NCBI GenBank assembly: GCA_025201805.1
Contig: MU619237.1
Span: forward strand, 378,784-442,783
DNA from: Parasitella parasitica
Taxonomy: Eukaryota; Mucoromycota; Mucoromycetes; Mucorales; Mucoraceae
Direction of reading: 5' to 3'
DNA: 64,000 nucleotides
Part shown: positions 1-11,258 of the stretch, piece by piece
How the letters are laid out: every line of letters starts with the position of its first letter
Position numbering within the stretch: position 1 is the first letter of the stretch
Made by a program: the position numbers and the translations under genes
The notes under the pieces: model-generated
What the model saw: the letters and a program-made list of their open reading frames with translations, nothing else
What the model was told of the DNA's origin: nothing
Database searches by the model: none

Positions 1-142
1 ACCTTCGCGGCAATGAACATGCCATGATGTATCGCATTTGATGCAAATTCCATATTCACATTATTTTTAATAACCGCATTGCGTGCTCTCTCTCTGTGTC
101 TCTCTCTTTTTTTTTTTCCACATAATAAAACATCCAACCATT

Positions 143-3034
143 ATGCCACCCATACGGCAATTAGACGACGCATTCCTCTCGAGTCTCTTGGAAAAACAAG
201 TCTACCCAGAACTCAAGTCAAACATAGACTCGGAATCATTGGTAAGCATCCTCAAAAAACTTAACTCTGCCTCGGACGCGCTGCAGCAAGAGCTCTTTGA
301 GCAAGTCCACAGCAATTTTGACGACTTTTCTGCTGGGTACAACTCTAGCCAAGAGCTGCATTCCAGGGTGCTGGATCTGGTCAGGCAGACATCTCACACG
401 CAGCAGCAACTGACAACCACGCAAACGCATGTCGAGCAGACCGTCGAGAGATACCAGCATGTTTTGGAAGAGTCGCACAGGAACAAGAGCAAGATTGACG
501 TACTGGAGCACATTGAGCAAGTGCTGCAGATTATGGAATCCATAGACGCAGAGCTAGGCCAGTATAACTATGTGGATGCAGCTCAGCATGTACTGCAGCT
601 AGCTGCTACTTTGAACGAGTGGAGAAACGCCGATGCTAGAGTGATCCAAATGATCAATGAACGGATACAGCAATTGAAGCAATCGCTCGTGCTCGGTCTT
701 CAGGATGGAATTCATACAGCGATAAAGTACAATCCCGGATCGATTCGTATTCTGGAAACATACCAGCCATCCACAGCGTCGAACAAACAGGTACACACTC
801 GAGACGTCTTACAAAGTCTGTATCAGCTGGGGTTGCTGCCTGAAGAATTGATGGCTGTGCAGCGCTCCATTTTCAACAACATCTTTGGCTTTTATTTCCA
901 ACGTACCAGCTGCACGCTTCAGATCGACTCGGTACAAGTGGAGAATGAAGGGAGCGGAGGAGTTTTGCAGGTCATTCCTGCCGCAGACAGTGACAACGAA
1001 GGCCATGTCGATCCGGTTCTAATGCTGCAGCACATGGAAGCCATATTTGGATTCATCTACAGGTACGCATTTGGAAGCACAGACGCTGCACCCAACGACA
1101 GAGAAATGAAGCTCCTGTTTGGAAACCTGTTCCTGCCAGATTTGAGCGACCTGATGATAGCACAGAGTATTGCGCCTGCCGTTCCCTCTTCGAAATACAA
1201 CCTGGCAGAATTCGACCGTGTCGCACAGGCCGTAAACCAATTCGAGAGCCACTGCAGAGACATTTACGGATTCCAGGTACAAGATGCAGCATTAGGCTTG
1301 TATGTCAAGAACATCGACCTGCACTATGCCAAGAAACGACGCAACCGCATCCTGCTGGAAGGCAGAAAAGTGATGATGCGACGACTGTACGATACAGACA
1401 TGGTCAGCGTAAAGGAAGACGACGGACACACCTACCACTATCAGATCACACAAACGCCACAGCTCTTGTCTGTGCTTGTATCCGATACGCTGTCTGAAGG
1501 CTCTGATATGTTAAAGTCGCACCCTATATCAGCATCAACACTAACAGACGGCATTCAGGATTTACTGGACATGTACCGCTCGATAATGCCAAGCTTTCAC
1601 CGCAGCCAGTACTTGGCCAGCGCATGCAATTCGCTTGTATTCAGAAACGACTGTCTGTGGCTAGCTAATCAATTGGCGACTACGACTGCATTGAAACCGG
1701 AAGCATCTCTGTTTCCACAGCTGAAAGCAGGGCTTGGAGAGACTGCTAAGCGCTTACGGCAGCTTGGTAAGACTTGGCATGAATTAACCATGATGCAAAG
1801 AGCACAACAAATCCAATCTGTGCTGGACGCTTTGGACGGGTTCTCTGGGATGGCTGAAAATTTAAAGTTCCAGCAAGACTGCGACAGAGCTATTGCTCGA
1901 GTGCTCGAGTTGGTGGGGTCCTTTGCTGCAGAGACAAGACCTGTGATCGACGAGACTCTATTTTTGGATATGCTTGGCCGTATTGCAGACAGTGTTCTAG
2001 CAAGGCTGATCAGTGACATTGAAGAGTTGGTGGACATTGGAGCGGAAGAGTCGCATATCATCGCACGCGCGTTAAACAGCCTTGCTCAGCTTGTCAATGC
2101 CTTTGATTTACCGGGAAGAGATGCAACGGAGGGGTTTGTAGCTGATCTGGTCCCTAGCTGGCAAAAGTTTTGGCTAGTCAAGGACATCTTGGAAATGAAC
2201 ATGCGTGAAATCATGGAGTCTTTCCGCTGCGGTGATTTGCACATGTTTGAGAAATCAGAGTTGGTTGGACTTCTATGCTCGCTTTTTGCAGACACGGAAC
2301 TACGAGAATCAAACATTCAGGAGATTAAAACTGGTATATCACCATCACAACCTTACCCAAATGCAGGACAACGAGCACGAGAAGCAGTAGCTGCAGCACC
2401 AGTGCAACCGCAGCACTCGCCATCACCTACTGCAGCTCGCACCCACGCTACATTGTCCACACCTCATAGTACGCTGGAATATACGCCAGGTGATGATGAA
2501 ACGATTGAAGAATCAGGCTGGGGCGACGATGACGATATCGATTTCTTTGCAGATGACGGTTTGGGTAAAGACAATCCTGTGTCACAGACCTCTTTGGAAC
2601 CATCGCCAAATTTAGACTATGATGTGGACATTATGGTAGATGATACAGTAACAATTGAAGCAGAAGGAGGAGGAGGCTGGGGAGATGCAGATGAGGACAT
2701 ATTTGATAATGACGCACTTTTAGTCAAAAAGGATGTCGCCGGGGACGAATGCATTGCTGACCCTGCTGCCAAGAAGGACAACAACCAAGAAACAGCTTGT
2801 CGGGCATCTCGGACGAGCCTTCCTATATCCGGTATCAGTAGCCCAACTTTGTCCAACATCAGCGCCACTACTAGTATGGGTAATACTACCACTGCCATAG
2901 GTACTACCGACACTGCTACAGGTGCTACTAACGCTGCCACTCTTTTATCCGCACCTGCGTTGAATCTAGACGCAGAAGACGGTGAAGGATGGGGCTGGAA
3001 TGACCAAGACGACGATGATTTGTTCAAGGCCTAG
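143..3034 (+). CDS. ZW10/Dsl1-like vesicle-tethering subunit
   Basis: Single exon, 963 residues from the ATG at 143; the frame is open further upstream, but this is its first ATG and it follows a pyrimidine-rich leader. The N-terminal half (helical, Leu/Gln/Glu-rich, residues about 1-180) and overall layout match the ZW10 family. In fungi that family acts in the Dsl1/NRZ complex that tethers Golgi-derived COPI vesicles to the ER; in animals it also acts at kinetochores. The last 200 residues are low-complexity Ser/Thr/Ala-rich and contain three acidic tryptophan patches (near residues 790, 843 and 950-962), each with GWG followed by Asp/Glu and Phe. That is similar in kind to the COPI-binding acidic Trp motifs known in yeast Dsl1. 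Family assignment is by sequence impression; the COPI-binding role of the tail is inference. Confidence 0.8.
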   Translation: MPPIRQLDDAFLSSLLEKQVYPELKSNIDSESLVSILKKLNSASDALQQELFEQVHSNFDDFSAGYNSSQELHSRVLDLVRQTSHTQQQLTTTQTHVEQTVERYQHVLEESHRNKSKIDVLEHIEQVLQIMESIDAELGQYNYVDAAQHVLQLAATLNEWRNADARVIQMINERIQQLKQSLVLGLQDGIHTAIKYNPGSIRILETYQPSTASNKQVHTRDVLQSLYQLGLLPEELMAVQRSIFNNIFGFYFQRTSCTLQIDSVQVENEGSGGVLQVIPAADSDNEGHVDPVLMLQHMEAIFGFIYRYAFGSTDAAPNDREMKLLFGNLFLPDLSDLMIAQSIAPAVPSSKYNLAEFDRVAQAVNQFESHCRDIYGFQVQDAALGLYVKNIDLHYAKKRRNRILLEGRKVMMRRLYDTDMVSVKEDDGHTYHYQITQTPQLLSVLVSDTLSEGSDMLKSHPISASTLTDGIQDLLDMYRSIMPSFHRSQYLASACNSLVFRNDCLWLANQLATTTALKPEASLFPQLKAGLGETAKRLRQLGKTWHELTMMQRAQQIQSVLDALDGFSGMAENLKFQQDCDRAIARVLELVGSFAAETRPVIDETLFLDMLGRIADSVLARLISDIEELVDIGAEESHIIARALNSLAQLVNAFDLPGRDATEGFVADLVPSWQKFWLVKDILEMNMREIMESFRCGDLHMFEKSELVGLLCSLFADTELRESNIQEIKTGISPSQPYPNAGQRAREAVAAAPVQPQHSPSPTAARTHATLSTPHSTLEYTPGDDETIEESGWGDDDDIDFFADDGLGKDNPVSQTSLEPSPNLDYDVDIMVDDTVTIEAEGGGGWGDADEDIFDNDALLVKKDVAGDECIADPAAKKDNNQETACRASRTSLPISGISSPTLSNISATTSMGNTTTAIGTTDTATGATNAATLLSAPALNLDAEDGEGWGWNDQDDDDLFKA

Positions 3035-3372
3035 TAATAAAATACTGTTTTATAACGGGTTTTATTTGTTTGTATCATATATTGTTGAATTTGTTGTAGT
3101 ATAAATGTTGTAGCTATTTCAAGCGTACAATGCATAATTTACTGGTAGGATAATTTACAATTTAAACTTTGTCATGTGTGTGGGGCAGGAAGAGGATAAA
3201 ATGTACGAATATAGTATATATAGGAGTTAGGTGCGCTAAATTCTATAATAGTCAGACATTCGAATTGTCAGGATTAGAGTTAGGGTTAGGATTCAGGATA
3301 GTGTTTATATTTTTATATACATGCATAAGGTGATGTTCTTTTTTTTTTTTTTCTTTTTTTTGTTGTTGTTTG
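3035..3372. other. intergenic, convergent 3' ends
   Basis: No gene seen. It holds the 3' flanks of the ZW10-like gene (AATAAA at 3036) and of the opposing zinc-finger gene, a short TTAGGGTTAGG string near 3280, and T-rich tracts around 3340-3370. Confidence 0.6.
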
Positions 3373-4148
3373 TTATAAAGATCTGGTATGAATCTTTTCA
3401 TGGCGTTTCATGTCATATTTCCGAGCGAAAGGGCGCGCGCAATGGCTGCATAAGAATGATTTTGGTCTATGGGGGTTGTGTGTAAGCATATGTTCTACAA
3501 GATTGTGCTTGCGTTTTGATCTATATTGAACAAACATCGTCTGATTAGTAAGAAAAAAAAAATAGTGGCAATGTATTTGTTTGCTACATACCTATGGCTA
3601 CACACAGGGCAGATGTGTCTTTTGTCGGTCAAGGTGGTAGTCTTTCTCTTCTTTTTGCTGCAATCGAGTCCATTGGGGACTGCAGGGAACAGCGAGTCGA
3701 CGAAGACTGGGTCTGGCTGATGACAATACATGTAGCTGTTGCTGCTGGTGCTACTGAAGCACTCTGATAGCTGAGGAGACAAGTTTGATGAATAGTACAT
3801 GGCAGAGCTGCTGCCAATGTCAGCATTCATTGAGAAGGTAGGGGAGGCATTGGCCACAGTAAAGTCAGGTACGTTATAAGACGCAATTGAGAAATTATCG
3901 TCTTGCAAGACATTGCTATAGTCGTTGGATGGGAGCGTTGGCTTTAAATCTTGCTTGATGTCGGCATCAATCTGCTTGTATTGGCATTGGTATTGGTATT
4001 GGTATTGATATTGGTATTGGTATTGGCATTGCAAATATTGATATGCGCTTGCATTAGCGTCAAAGAAGCAACTAGACATCAATGGGCCATTGCTGTCGTT
4101 ATTGGCAGCAAGCAACTGATTGTAATATAGCATATAGGAGTTATCCAT
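3373..4148 (-). CDS. C2H2 zinc-finger transcription factor (two fingers)
   Basis: Exons 4148-3592 and 3520-3373 with a 71-nt GTATGT...AG intron give 234 residues. The intron splits the first finger. Joined, the C-terminus has two perfect C-x2-C-x12-H-x3-H fingers (starting CPVC and CSHC), followed by only a few residues. The rest is Asn/Ser/Tyr-rich and probably disordered, with a Gln-Tyr dipeptide run (about residues 39-57) encoded by a TATTGG-type hexanucleotide repeat, and a basic KKKRK stretch before the fingers. A tandem pair of C-terminal fingers is typical of Msn2- or Krueppel-like sequence-specific regulators. The target is unknown. The promoter contains a 94-bp tandem duplication. 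Confidence 0.8.
3979..4032. repeat. hexanucleotide microsatellite inside CDS
   Basis: About nine copies of TATTGG and close variants (TATTGA, CATTGG). On the minus strand it encodes alternating Gln-Tyr in the C2H2 factor. Any change by whole units keeps the frame, so length polymorphism is likely. Confidence 0.85.
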
Positions 4149-4171
4149 TTTTTATTTGTTTTATTATTCAG

Positions 4172-4357
4172 AAAAAAAAAAAAAAAAGAGGCGCAAAAAA
4201 GAAAAGTTAGAGATTGGAAAGGAAGAGAGTGGTGTCTGCGATAGTATTTATACTATTTCCTGAAAAAAAAAAAAAAAAAAAGAGGCGCAAAAAAGAAAAG
4301 TTAGAGATTGGAAAGGAAGAGAGTGGTGTCTGCGATAGTATTTATACTATTTCCTGA
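4172..4357. repeat. 94-bp tandem duplication in promoter region
   Basis: Two direct copies offset by 94 bp. The 76 bp at 4188-4263 are identical to 4282-4357. Each copy is preceded by a poly-A tract (16 and 19 A) and ends with the inverted repeat ATAGTA-TTTA-TACTAT. It lies just upstream of the start of the C2H2 gene at 4148, and the lack of divergence points to a recent event. Confidence 0.95.
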
Positions 4358-4802
4358 TTCAATGTGTACAAACAGACAGACAAGCAGACAAGCAGACAAG
4401 CTGATAGACAGACCAAACTCACACAACCTACTATTAAACCCCGTTTTCAGGTAAAATCGACCGAAAAAGTATGCAGGATTATGCGTTCACTACTGTTTAA
4501 AAAAGCATGGCATGTCACTAAGAGACCAAGGAGGCTTTTATTTCATTATCTGTAATGTATTAGTAATAGGGTTTCGAGAATTTTATTTTTATAAAAAAAA
4601 AGTCTATTTTTACATTAGTATCCCCTTTCTGAATTCTACTGCTTGCTGCTGCTGTATTGTTGATTTGCTGCTAATGCTGCTTGTTGCTGTGCACCTGAGA
4701 GGGTGGATGTAGGTAGAAAAACTTTATTTAGATTTGAGTCATACTAAAAATAAAGTTTTCCCTTCTCCTCTTCTCCTTCTGCGTGCTTCCACACACGACA
4801 GA
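4358..4802. other. intergenic between divergent genes
   Basis: No gene seen. It contains a degenerate CAGACAAG-type repeat (about 4369-4413) and CTGCTG-rich sequence near 4640-4690, and separates the C2H2 gene from the rhodanese gene. Confidence 0.5.
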
Positions 4803-6068
4803 ATGCTCAAATGCTCATTGGCAAACGTCACCCTTATTTCCTCATTTAGAGGATCAGGACATGAGCTACTAATAGCAAGACGCTTCTTGTCGTATAAACC
4901 TGTTGCATTCTACTCTCTCAAGCGCTTCAGTCTGCCGAGGGTGAACGAGCTGAAATCAAAGCTTCTGCTCGATCTCAAGAAATTTGATGTCAAGGGCAGG
5001 ATATACCTTGCTCCAGAAAGTGGGATTGGTGGCATCAACTGTCAGATGGAGGCGCCCATCTCACAAATTGAAATGGTGAAATCATACTTTGCGAGCTCAA
5101 CTGACTTTGGGCCAGTTCAATTCAACGACGGCATGCAAGACACGTCTCGACCCAATTTCAGTAAATTACGTGTACTGGTCAAGAAAAATGTAAATTATTA
5201 AATATATACATATATAAACGGACAAACATATAACCATTTTCTAGCTGGTTGCAGTTAGGAAGAATGATTGTATGACAGCACAAGACCTGGATTTGCAGCC
5301 CAATCATCTGACTCCTGAGGATTGGCATAAAGAGCTCTCGGCAAGGAAGCAGGACATTGTGTTATTGGACATGCGCAACCGATACGAGTAGTAAGTGTAA
5401 ACAAATTTGCTGCGGGCTTGGCTTGTTTACATGGCTAAGCCAACTTTTTTTTTTTTTTTTTTTTTTTTTTGCGACATAGTGATGTCGGTCATTTCGACCA
5501 TGCCATCAAGATGAACGTGGATACGTTCAGACAAGGCCTGGATCTGCTAGATGAACTGTCCGCCGATAAACCAAAGGACCACGAGATCTACATGTACTGC
5601 ACCGGCGGCATTCGATGTTCTGTGGCCGGCGCTTATCTGAGAAACAAAGGATACCAACATGTCAAAATGGTAACCGCAGCTGCATGTGCTTAGTAATCGA
5701 GCCAATGTCCCTTTTTGACTCATTTTTGTATTTATCGGTTGTAGTTACAAGGTGGCGTCACTGCATATGGCCATTATGTGAGAAACAATGTCCCCTCCTT
5801 GTTCAAAGGAAAGAACTTTACCTTTGATGGCAGAAGAGGAGAGCCGATTACTGACCATGTGCTTACGCAATGCTATCACTGTGGAAATCAATGCGACCAT
5901 ATTACCAACTGTGCCAATACTAAATGCCATTTGCTGCTTGTTCAGTGCGAACAATGTCGATCCAAAATGCACCATACATGTAGCTCGCATTGTCAAAGCG
6001 TATTGCACGGCAAAGAAGAATACAAGTTTGATTACGACTACCACAGACAAGTATCAGAAGCATGGTAA
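4803..6068 (+). CDS. TrhO/TSTD2-like rhodanese-domain protein
   Basis: Exons 4803-5189, 5245-5390, 5480-5669 and 5745-6068 join in frame to 348 residues. Layout matches the UPF0176/TrhO (YceA) family and its eukaryotic TSTD2 relatives: an N-terminal domain ending near residue 135, then a rhodanese domain with active-site loop CTGGIRC (Cys near residue 218). A C-terminal Cys-rich segment (about residues 275-325, several CxxC pairs) probably binds zinc. Bacterial TrhO hydroxylates U34 of tRNA; the substrate here is inference. The first 30 residues are Arg/Ser-rich without acids for a stretch and could be a mitochondrial presequence. Intron 2 carries a 26-nt T run (5445-5470). Confidence 0.85.
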
Positions 6069-6182
6069 CACAACGCATTAAATTGAACAATGGTATGATT
6101 GGATGAAAATAAACAAAGTAACCTGTGTAAATTCTTTTTGCTCTTTTTCATTCTTCTTGTACATTACTACTTGCTGTCCACC

Positions 6183-8160
6183 ATGTCCATCTTGAGAGAC
6201 TCTCGCTCTCCACAAGTACCGTCCCGTTCACCGTTCCGCATCAGAGACTCGCAATCAAAGAAACAGCCCGACCATGGTATGTATCTTTTTCAAAATGCCA
6301 AGGCGATCCAGTATTAAGTATCCATAGTAGATCGCTGGAGTTTTACTGTGGAATTAGTGAATATGTGGAACATAAAACCTGACCATGGCCTATACAGCAT
6401 GGACAGCGCTAAAAAACAGCACCAGCCGCATCAGCAACGGCAGCAACAGCAACAGCAACAGCACCCGGACACCATGCTCTCCTCGAGCCATTTGCTAACA
6501 CAATTATTGATCTCACAAGCGATACTTGATTCGAACGATTACGAAATTCTAACATTCGACACACTCGACAAATTAACAAAGGTGATACAAATATATTACG
6601 TAAATCCTAGTACTGTTTTAACCTAATATATTTTATGGTACGTAGGAGCTTTCGCAAATCCAGGATCAATCAGCAAACATAGCCAAGAATATACAGCTCG
6701 AAAATAGGATCGCTTCCATCTCCAAGTCGCTAGAGAACGTAAGCTTGAAAAACAGCCGAAATTCAGTCATCTATCTTCAGCATCAACGGCAGCACAACAA
6801 AGACAAAATCAAGTCCATGTCGAAGCAACTCGAAAACCTGAAAAATAGGCAAATCGAGATCAGGAAAACGATACTACAGCACACAGCCGCTACGCTGAAC
6901 AAAGGGATCCACAGCATCGAAAACCAAACACTGCTCCGACAAAGCAACCACAGCTCGGCATTGAATCAAGTGACCAACAGGGTCAATCAACTCTATTCAG
7001 CATATATCTCACTACCCTCAACATCAGCAGCAGCAGCAGCGTCACCAGATACCCTACACAAACTCTCCCAATTGGACATGCTGCTGTCTGGAAGACCATC
7101 AGAAGAAGACGGCTTTGTAGCTGATCAGAACAAATTGCAGCTGCTGGCCATCCGAATACAAACAGACCAGCTTGTGGCAAAGATGATTGACATGGAACTC
7201 TTCACCACAAAACTGCTATCTCGTATATCCTCATTCCCTCAGCGCCAGATGGCTTTGAAAATGGAATTAATGCAGTATCAATCCGAATCGCTCGAAATCC
7301 GCATTTGGGAGAAAAAGCAGCAAAGAGACGTGGACGCAGACAGCCTATCACAGGCCATGGCCCGCCAGCAAAGCGGTCGTGGCAGCCACGAGCTGTCCGT
7401 CGGCGAAATCAAGCAGCGCTATCAAAAGCAGCTGGATGAGCAGGCACGATTTTACGAGGCAGATTTATCCAAGCAAAATGCACTGCTGCAGCGTAGCACC
7501 CAAACGCAGCGACAGTTGGAATCATCTTGCAACCAGCTGAGTTCTGAAAAATCAGAGCTGGATAGACTAGTGCAAGAAAAATCTCGGCAGATTGACCAGC
7601 AAGACAATGAAATGAGCAGGCTGAATCACGAGCTACGGAATCTGCACCATCCTCCTCCTCAATTAAAATCCAAGATACCAAGCCATGACGACAATGCTGA
7701 CGGCCTGCACATTGAGGCAGAGAAAATACGGCTAAAAAAACACTTTGAAAACAGAGAATCTCGCTGGACGTCCCACACTACCATGATGGAAGACGGCTTC
7801 GACCAACTGCTGGACAATTTCGACAAACTGACAAACTCGGCGATAGAATTCGACTCGCATCGCATGCGATATGACAGGAGAATTGACGATCTACATAAAA
7901 GTATCAGCAATTTGGAGCTGCAGCTATACGATGAGAAAATCAAGAAAATTGGATACGAGGCAGGACATGAGCAGGCACCAACGACTGTCTCGCTTCGCAA
8001 AGAATTCAGAATCTTGGTTGCAGATATCAAAAGGACACACCAGCTGAGGATGGAGAGAGAAGCCGAGGAGATTAGACGTCTGCAGCTGCAGCTGCAAGAA
8101 CTGCAAAATACAAATACCAAATCATATAAATATCAACATAGCATGGCAACTCAAACCTAA
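6183..8160 (+). CDS. Uds1-type coiled-coil protein
   Basis: Exons 6183-6276, 6328-6581 and 6646-8160 give 620 residues. A Gln-rich stretch (about residues 63-78) precedes a segment (about 85-165: LLISQAILDS, DYEILTFDTLDKL, then paired heptads) that resembles the domain named after fission-yeast Uds1, up-regulated during septation. The rest is long coiled coil (about 230-400 and 430-600) ending in a short polar tail. No enzyme motif. Likely a cytoskeletal or septation-linked scaffold by analogy. The second acceptor is TAGTAG, so exon 2 could start at 6328 or 6331 and both keep the frame. The start is the only ATG in the first exon frame, 114 bp downstream of the rhodanese gene. Confidence 0.72.
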
Positions 8161-9628
8161 TAATATACTAAATGCATCTACCACCGGCCGCTCGATGCGA
8201 ATCTCTATCATATTAAACATTCTTGATATACAAATGTTTGTAATGCACTATCTTCTCGTGTTATGTTATACTTTTACCAATGGAACGATTGAAATATTTC
8301 ATTTTTGTGAGGCATTGCTATTCATATAAAGATGAAAAAAAAAAAAAAAAAGCAGCCTCTGGTTTATCCCCTTTTTTTTTTTGCTTTTTTTCTAGGTTGG
8401 ATTTGATTAAAGTACATTTATTAAATATTCAATTTTACATCTATTGATATACTTTGCAAACAAGTAATGTGTCTATATTTTGGCATCAGCATTATCTAGA
8501 TTGGTGATCGCACAATGTCTCGCCGTTAAGACCATGGTTACCAATTACTCACCTGAAGGCATTTTGTAATCTCCATGTATCGTATCAGGCCAAAGAAAAG
8601 AACAAAACGATTATTTAAACTCAGCACTTTCTTGGTTGATTTTCCGTGTTTTTTTTTGACAAAAATAAATTTTTCAAGTTCGATAGCTACTTGAATATTA
8701 CCGATAAACTTATTTTACTAACTGGATGAGATTTTCGTGCTTCTTACCTGTATAATGGTGGTATTTATGCATCTGTAGCCTGCTTGTATATTGCACGCTC
8801 CGATTTTGAAGTTTTGTTTTCCGGAAAAGCTTAAAAAAAAAAGTTGTCGTTCACCATATATCAGGTTTAAAAAGTATACAAGTGTCAAGCTGCCCTTGCA
8901 AAAGCTGTATCAAAAGGTTTCTTAAAGCCCAATGTATCTTTTGATGCCATTTTTCTCCTGTTTGAATTTGGTTTAATATGTCTATTCTGCATTATTCTTT
9001 TGTTTTCCCTTGTTTTCACGCTTGAAACGCACTTTTAATTTAGGCCCATTTTGCGAAAATGCTCGTAAAAAAAAATTTAATTAGATTGTTGCACCTATAA
9101 AAATTGTGAAGAATAGCTGGCCAAGTTTGCTTAATACCGAGAGGCAAAATGATTTGATGTACTAAAATTGATAAATTCGATTCAATTTACATTTATAACC
9201 CATTACTAAACGGTATAAATACCAATTAGCAACAATAAGAGCATGTATTTAACATATAAAACTAAAACAGATATCTCTTCCTTTCTTTTTCAAACTGCTG
9301 TGCTATACAAGTCTTTGAGTGTGTGCTCTGATTATAAACAATTTCAACATTGTTTCAAGTTACTGAGGCAAATCTATACCATAAATCTGCTAGCAAGTAA
9401 ACACGTCATTAGTACATATGTCAATGCATAGCTTTGAACTAGAGTTTCAAAAAGGAAATTAATAAAGCAGCCAACAGGCGGTGACTGACACCAATGTCAT
9501 TTTACCTGTACCGTACGGTATTATTGATGGACTGTTTGTTTGGGAGGGGGACCCTCTTCTGTAGGGGTGCAAAAACGTTTCCTTTTTTTCTCTTCTTGTA
9601 CCCAAACACTATTACACTTTCTTTTGAC
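8161..9628. other. intergenic, AT-rich
   Basis: No supportable gene. Contains A/T homopolymers and short ORFs without recognisable content; the last few hundred bases are the TIM13 promoter. Confidence 0.55.
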
Positions 9629-10114
9629 ATGAACGACTATTCTTCAAACTACAGCCTCGGTGGTGATGCCGTAAGTGTTTATTGAGATATGGAAGCAGAA
9701 GCTAGAGGAGAAAGGGGGATTTTTCTGCCGTGATATAGGCTTCTCAAATGTGACAAGGGGATACCACTTTATTGACATGGTGGTTTTGACATTTTTAGGG
9801 TAACAAGAAGCAAGAAGTTATGGACCAAGTTCGTTCTGAACTCGCTTTAGCCAACGCTCAAGAGCTTATCAACGTGAGTATTTATATACAGGCTATCTGC
9901 ATTCAGCTTGACTAATTAGCTGTATGACATACATATATAGAAAATCAACGAAAAGTGTTATTTAAAGTGTGTCCCCAAGCCTGGCGCCCGTCTTGAATCT
10001 GGCGAACAAGCTTGTCTCTCCAAGTGTATGGATCGTTATATGGAAGCCTGGAACGTTGTTTCTCGTGCTTATGTTGCTAGACTCCAGCGTGAATCGCAAG
10101 GTGGTAACCTCTAA
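9629..10114 (+). CDS. TIM13: mitochondrial small TIM chaperone Tim13
   Basis: Exons 9629-9670, 9799-9873 and 9941-10114 give 96 residues. The third exon carries the twin CX3C signature, CYLKC and CLSKC, separated by 14 residues, followed by the MDRYMEAWN-type helix typical of Tim13. The family works as a Tim8-Tim13 hexamer in the intermembrane space, escorting hydrophobic precursors to the TIM22 and SAM machineries. No cleavable presequence, as expected for a Mia40 substrate. Length is normal. Confidence 0.95.
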
Positions 10115-11258
10115 TTTCATCTTTTCCCCACCACCACCACCACCACCCCTTTTTTTTTCTTTTCAAACTAGAAACAAAAAATAGTGCCGCATATATGTTA
10201 TTTTTTTCTGTGTATTTTACTTCAAAATTGTATAAAAAAGATTTTCCTCTGTGGTGAGATCCTGAAATATTTGGTCTTTATAACTTGGAAAGAACTTCTC
10301 CAGCACGACATCGAGAGCATTTAGCAAGCCACTTGGCATTCGAAAGATACTGTAGTGACAACCATTTATTTGTCGTGGAAATGGGCACCAGAGATAACGT
10401 CCTTCTTACACGATGCATTTGGTTAGTTTTACAAAGAAAAAAACCTTTGACTAATACATGCGTTTTGTATTTTCACCACTATTATAGAAACTTTCCGAGC
10501 AGAAAATCAAGTACCCGAAAGACATTAGTTGATGCTCATTTTTAGAGGATGTAAGCAAACAAAAAGTCAATGATGCGAGCATAATTCAAGTTGTAATTTT
10601 CGAAAAAAAAAAAAAAGTTTATTCAAAAAAAATATATTACGGAAGACAGATGCTATTCTTTCGAACTTACAGAAATCTAAAATATCAAGATTATATTAGT
10701 ATATGTGAAATATATCATAATCGAGGAGATAAAAATGGAAAAATGATAACATTTCAGAGATTGTTCACCTTGGTAAAACCCACATCTCTAAAATAAGATT
10801 GCGAACTCGGAATATGCTTCGATTCGGGACCAAAAAAAGTTTTCCATCATGTCATGTTATCATTTTACCATCATCATCCTCACTGATGATTCGAGTTACG
10901 TACCTTTTCAACTAATTGTAGAAGAAAGAAAAAAAATTTTCACTTTAGACACATTTTTCAAAGCCTTTTTATCTTTAATTGCATCGTGACTAGAACATAT
11001 TAATGTCACAACTAAAAATTTTGCTGGTATTATGTAAGGAACATCTGTCAAAAATCGAAGGAAACCCGTCATCCCATGAAGCTCCAAGATCCTGCTGCCA
11101 TGTACTGTATGATACGCTACATGATAAATTTACCCGTCATTTCATGTTATTGCAAAAGGCGGGAGAGGGGGGGGGGGGGAGGAAGCAGGTTATAGTTAGT
11201 TAGTTTTTTTATTTTAAGTGAGTTTTTGATTGTGCGTGTATATAATTATGTCTCTTTT
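10115..11258. other. intergenic
   Basis: Convergent 3' flanks of TIM13 and the trehalose gene. An ORF at 10285-10545 has no recognisable domain and I do not call it. A short G run lies at about 11168-11180. Confidence 0.5.

Noticed and set aside
2617-3027. 136-residue minus-strand ORF
   Set aside because: Opposite strand of the low-complexity ZW10-like tail.
3278-3292. TTAGGGTTAGG as a telomere remnant
   Set aside because: Fewer than two full units; chance in AT-rich DNA.
10285-10545. 86-residue ORF downstream of TIM13
   Set aside because: No recognisable domain, and it contains A runs typical of non-coding flanks.
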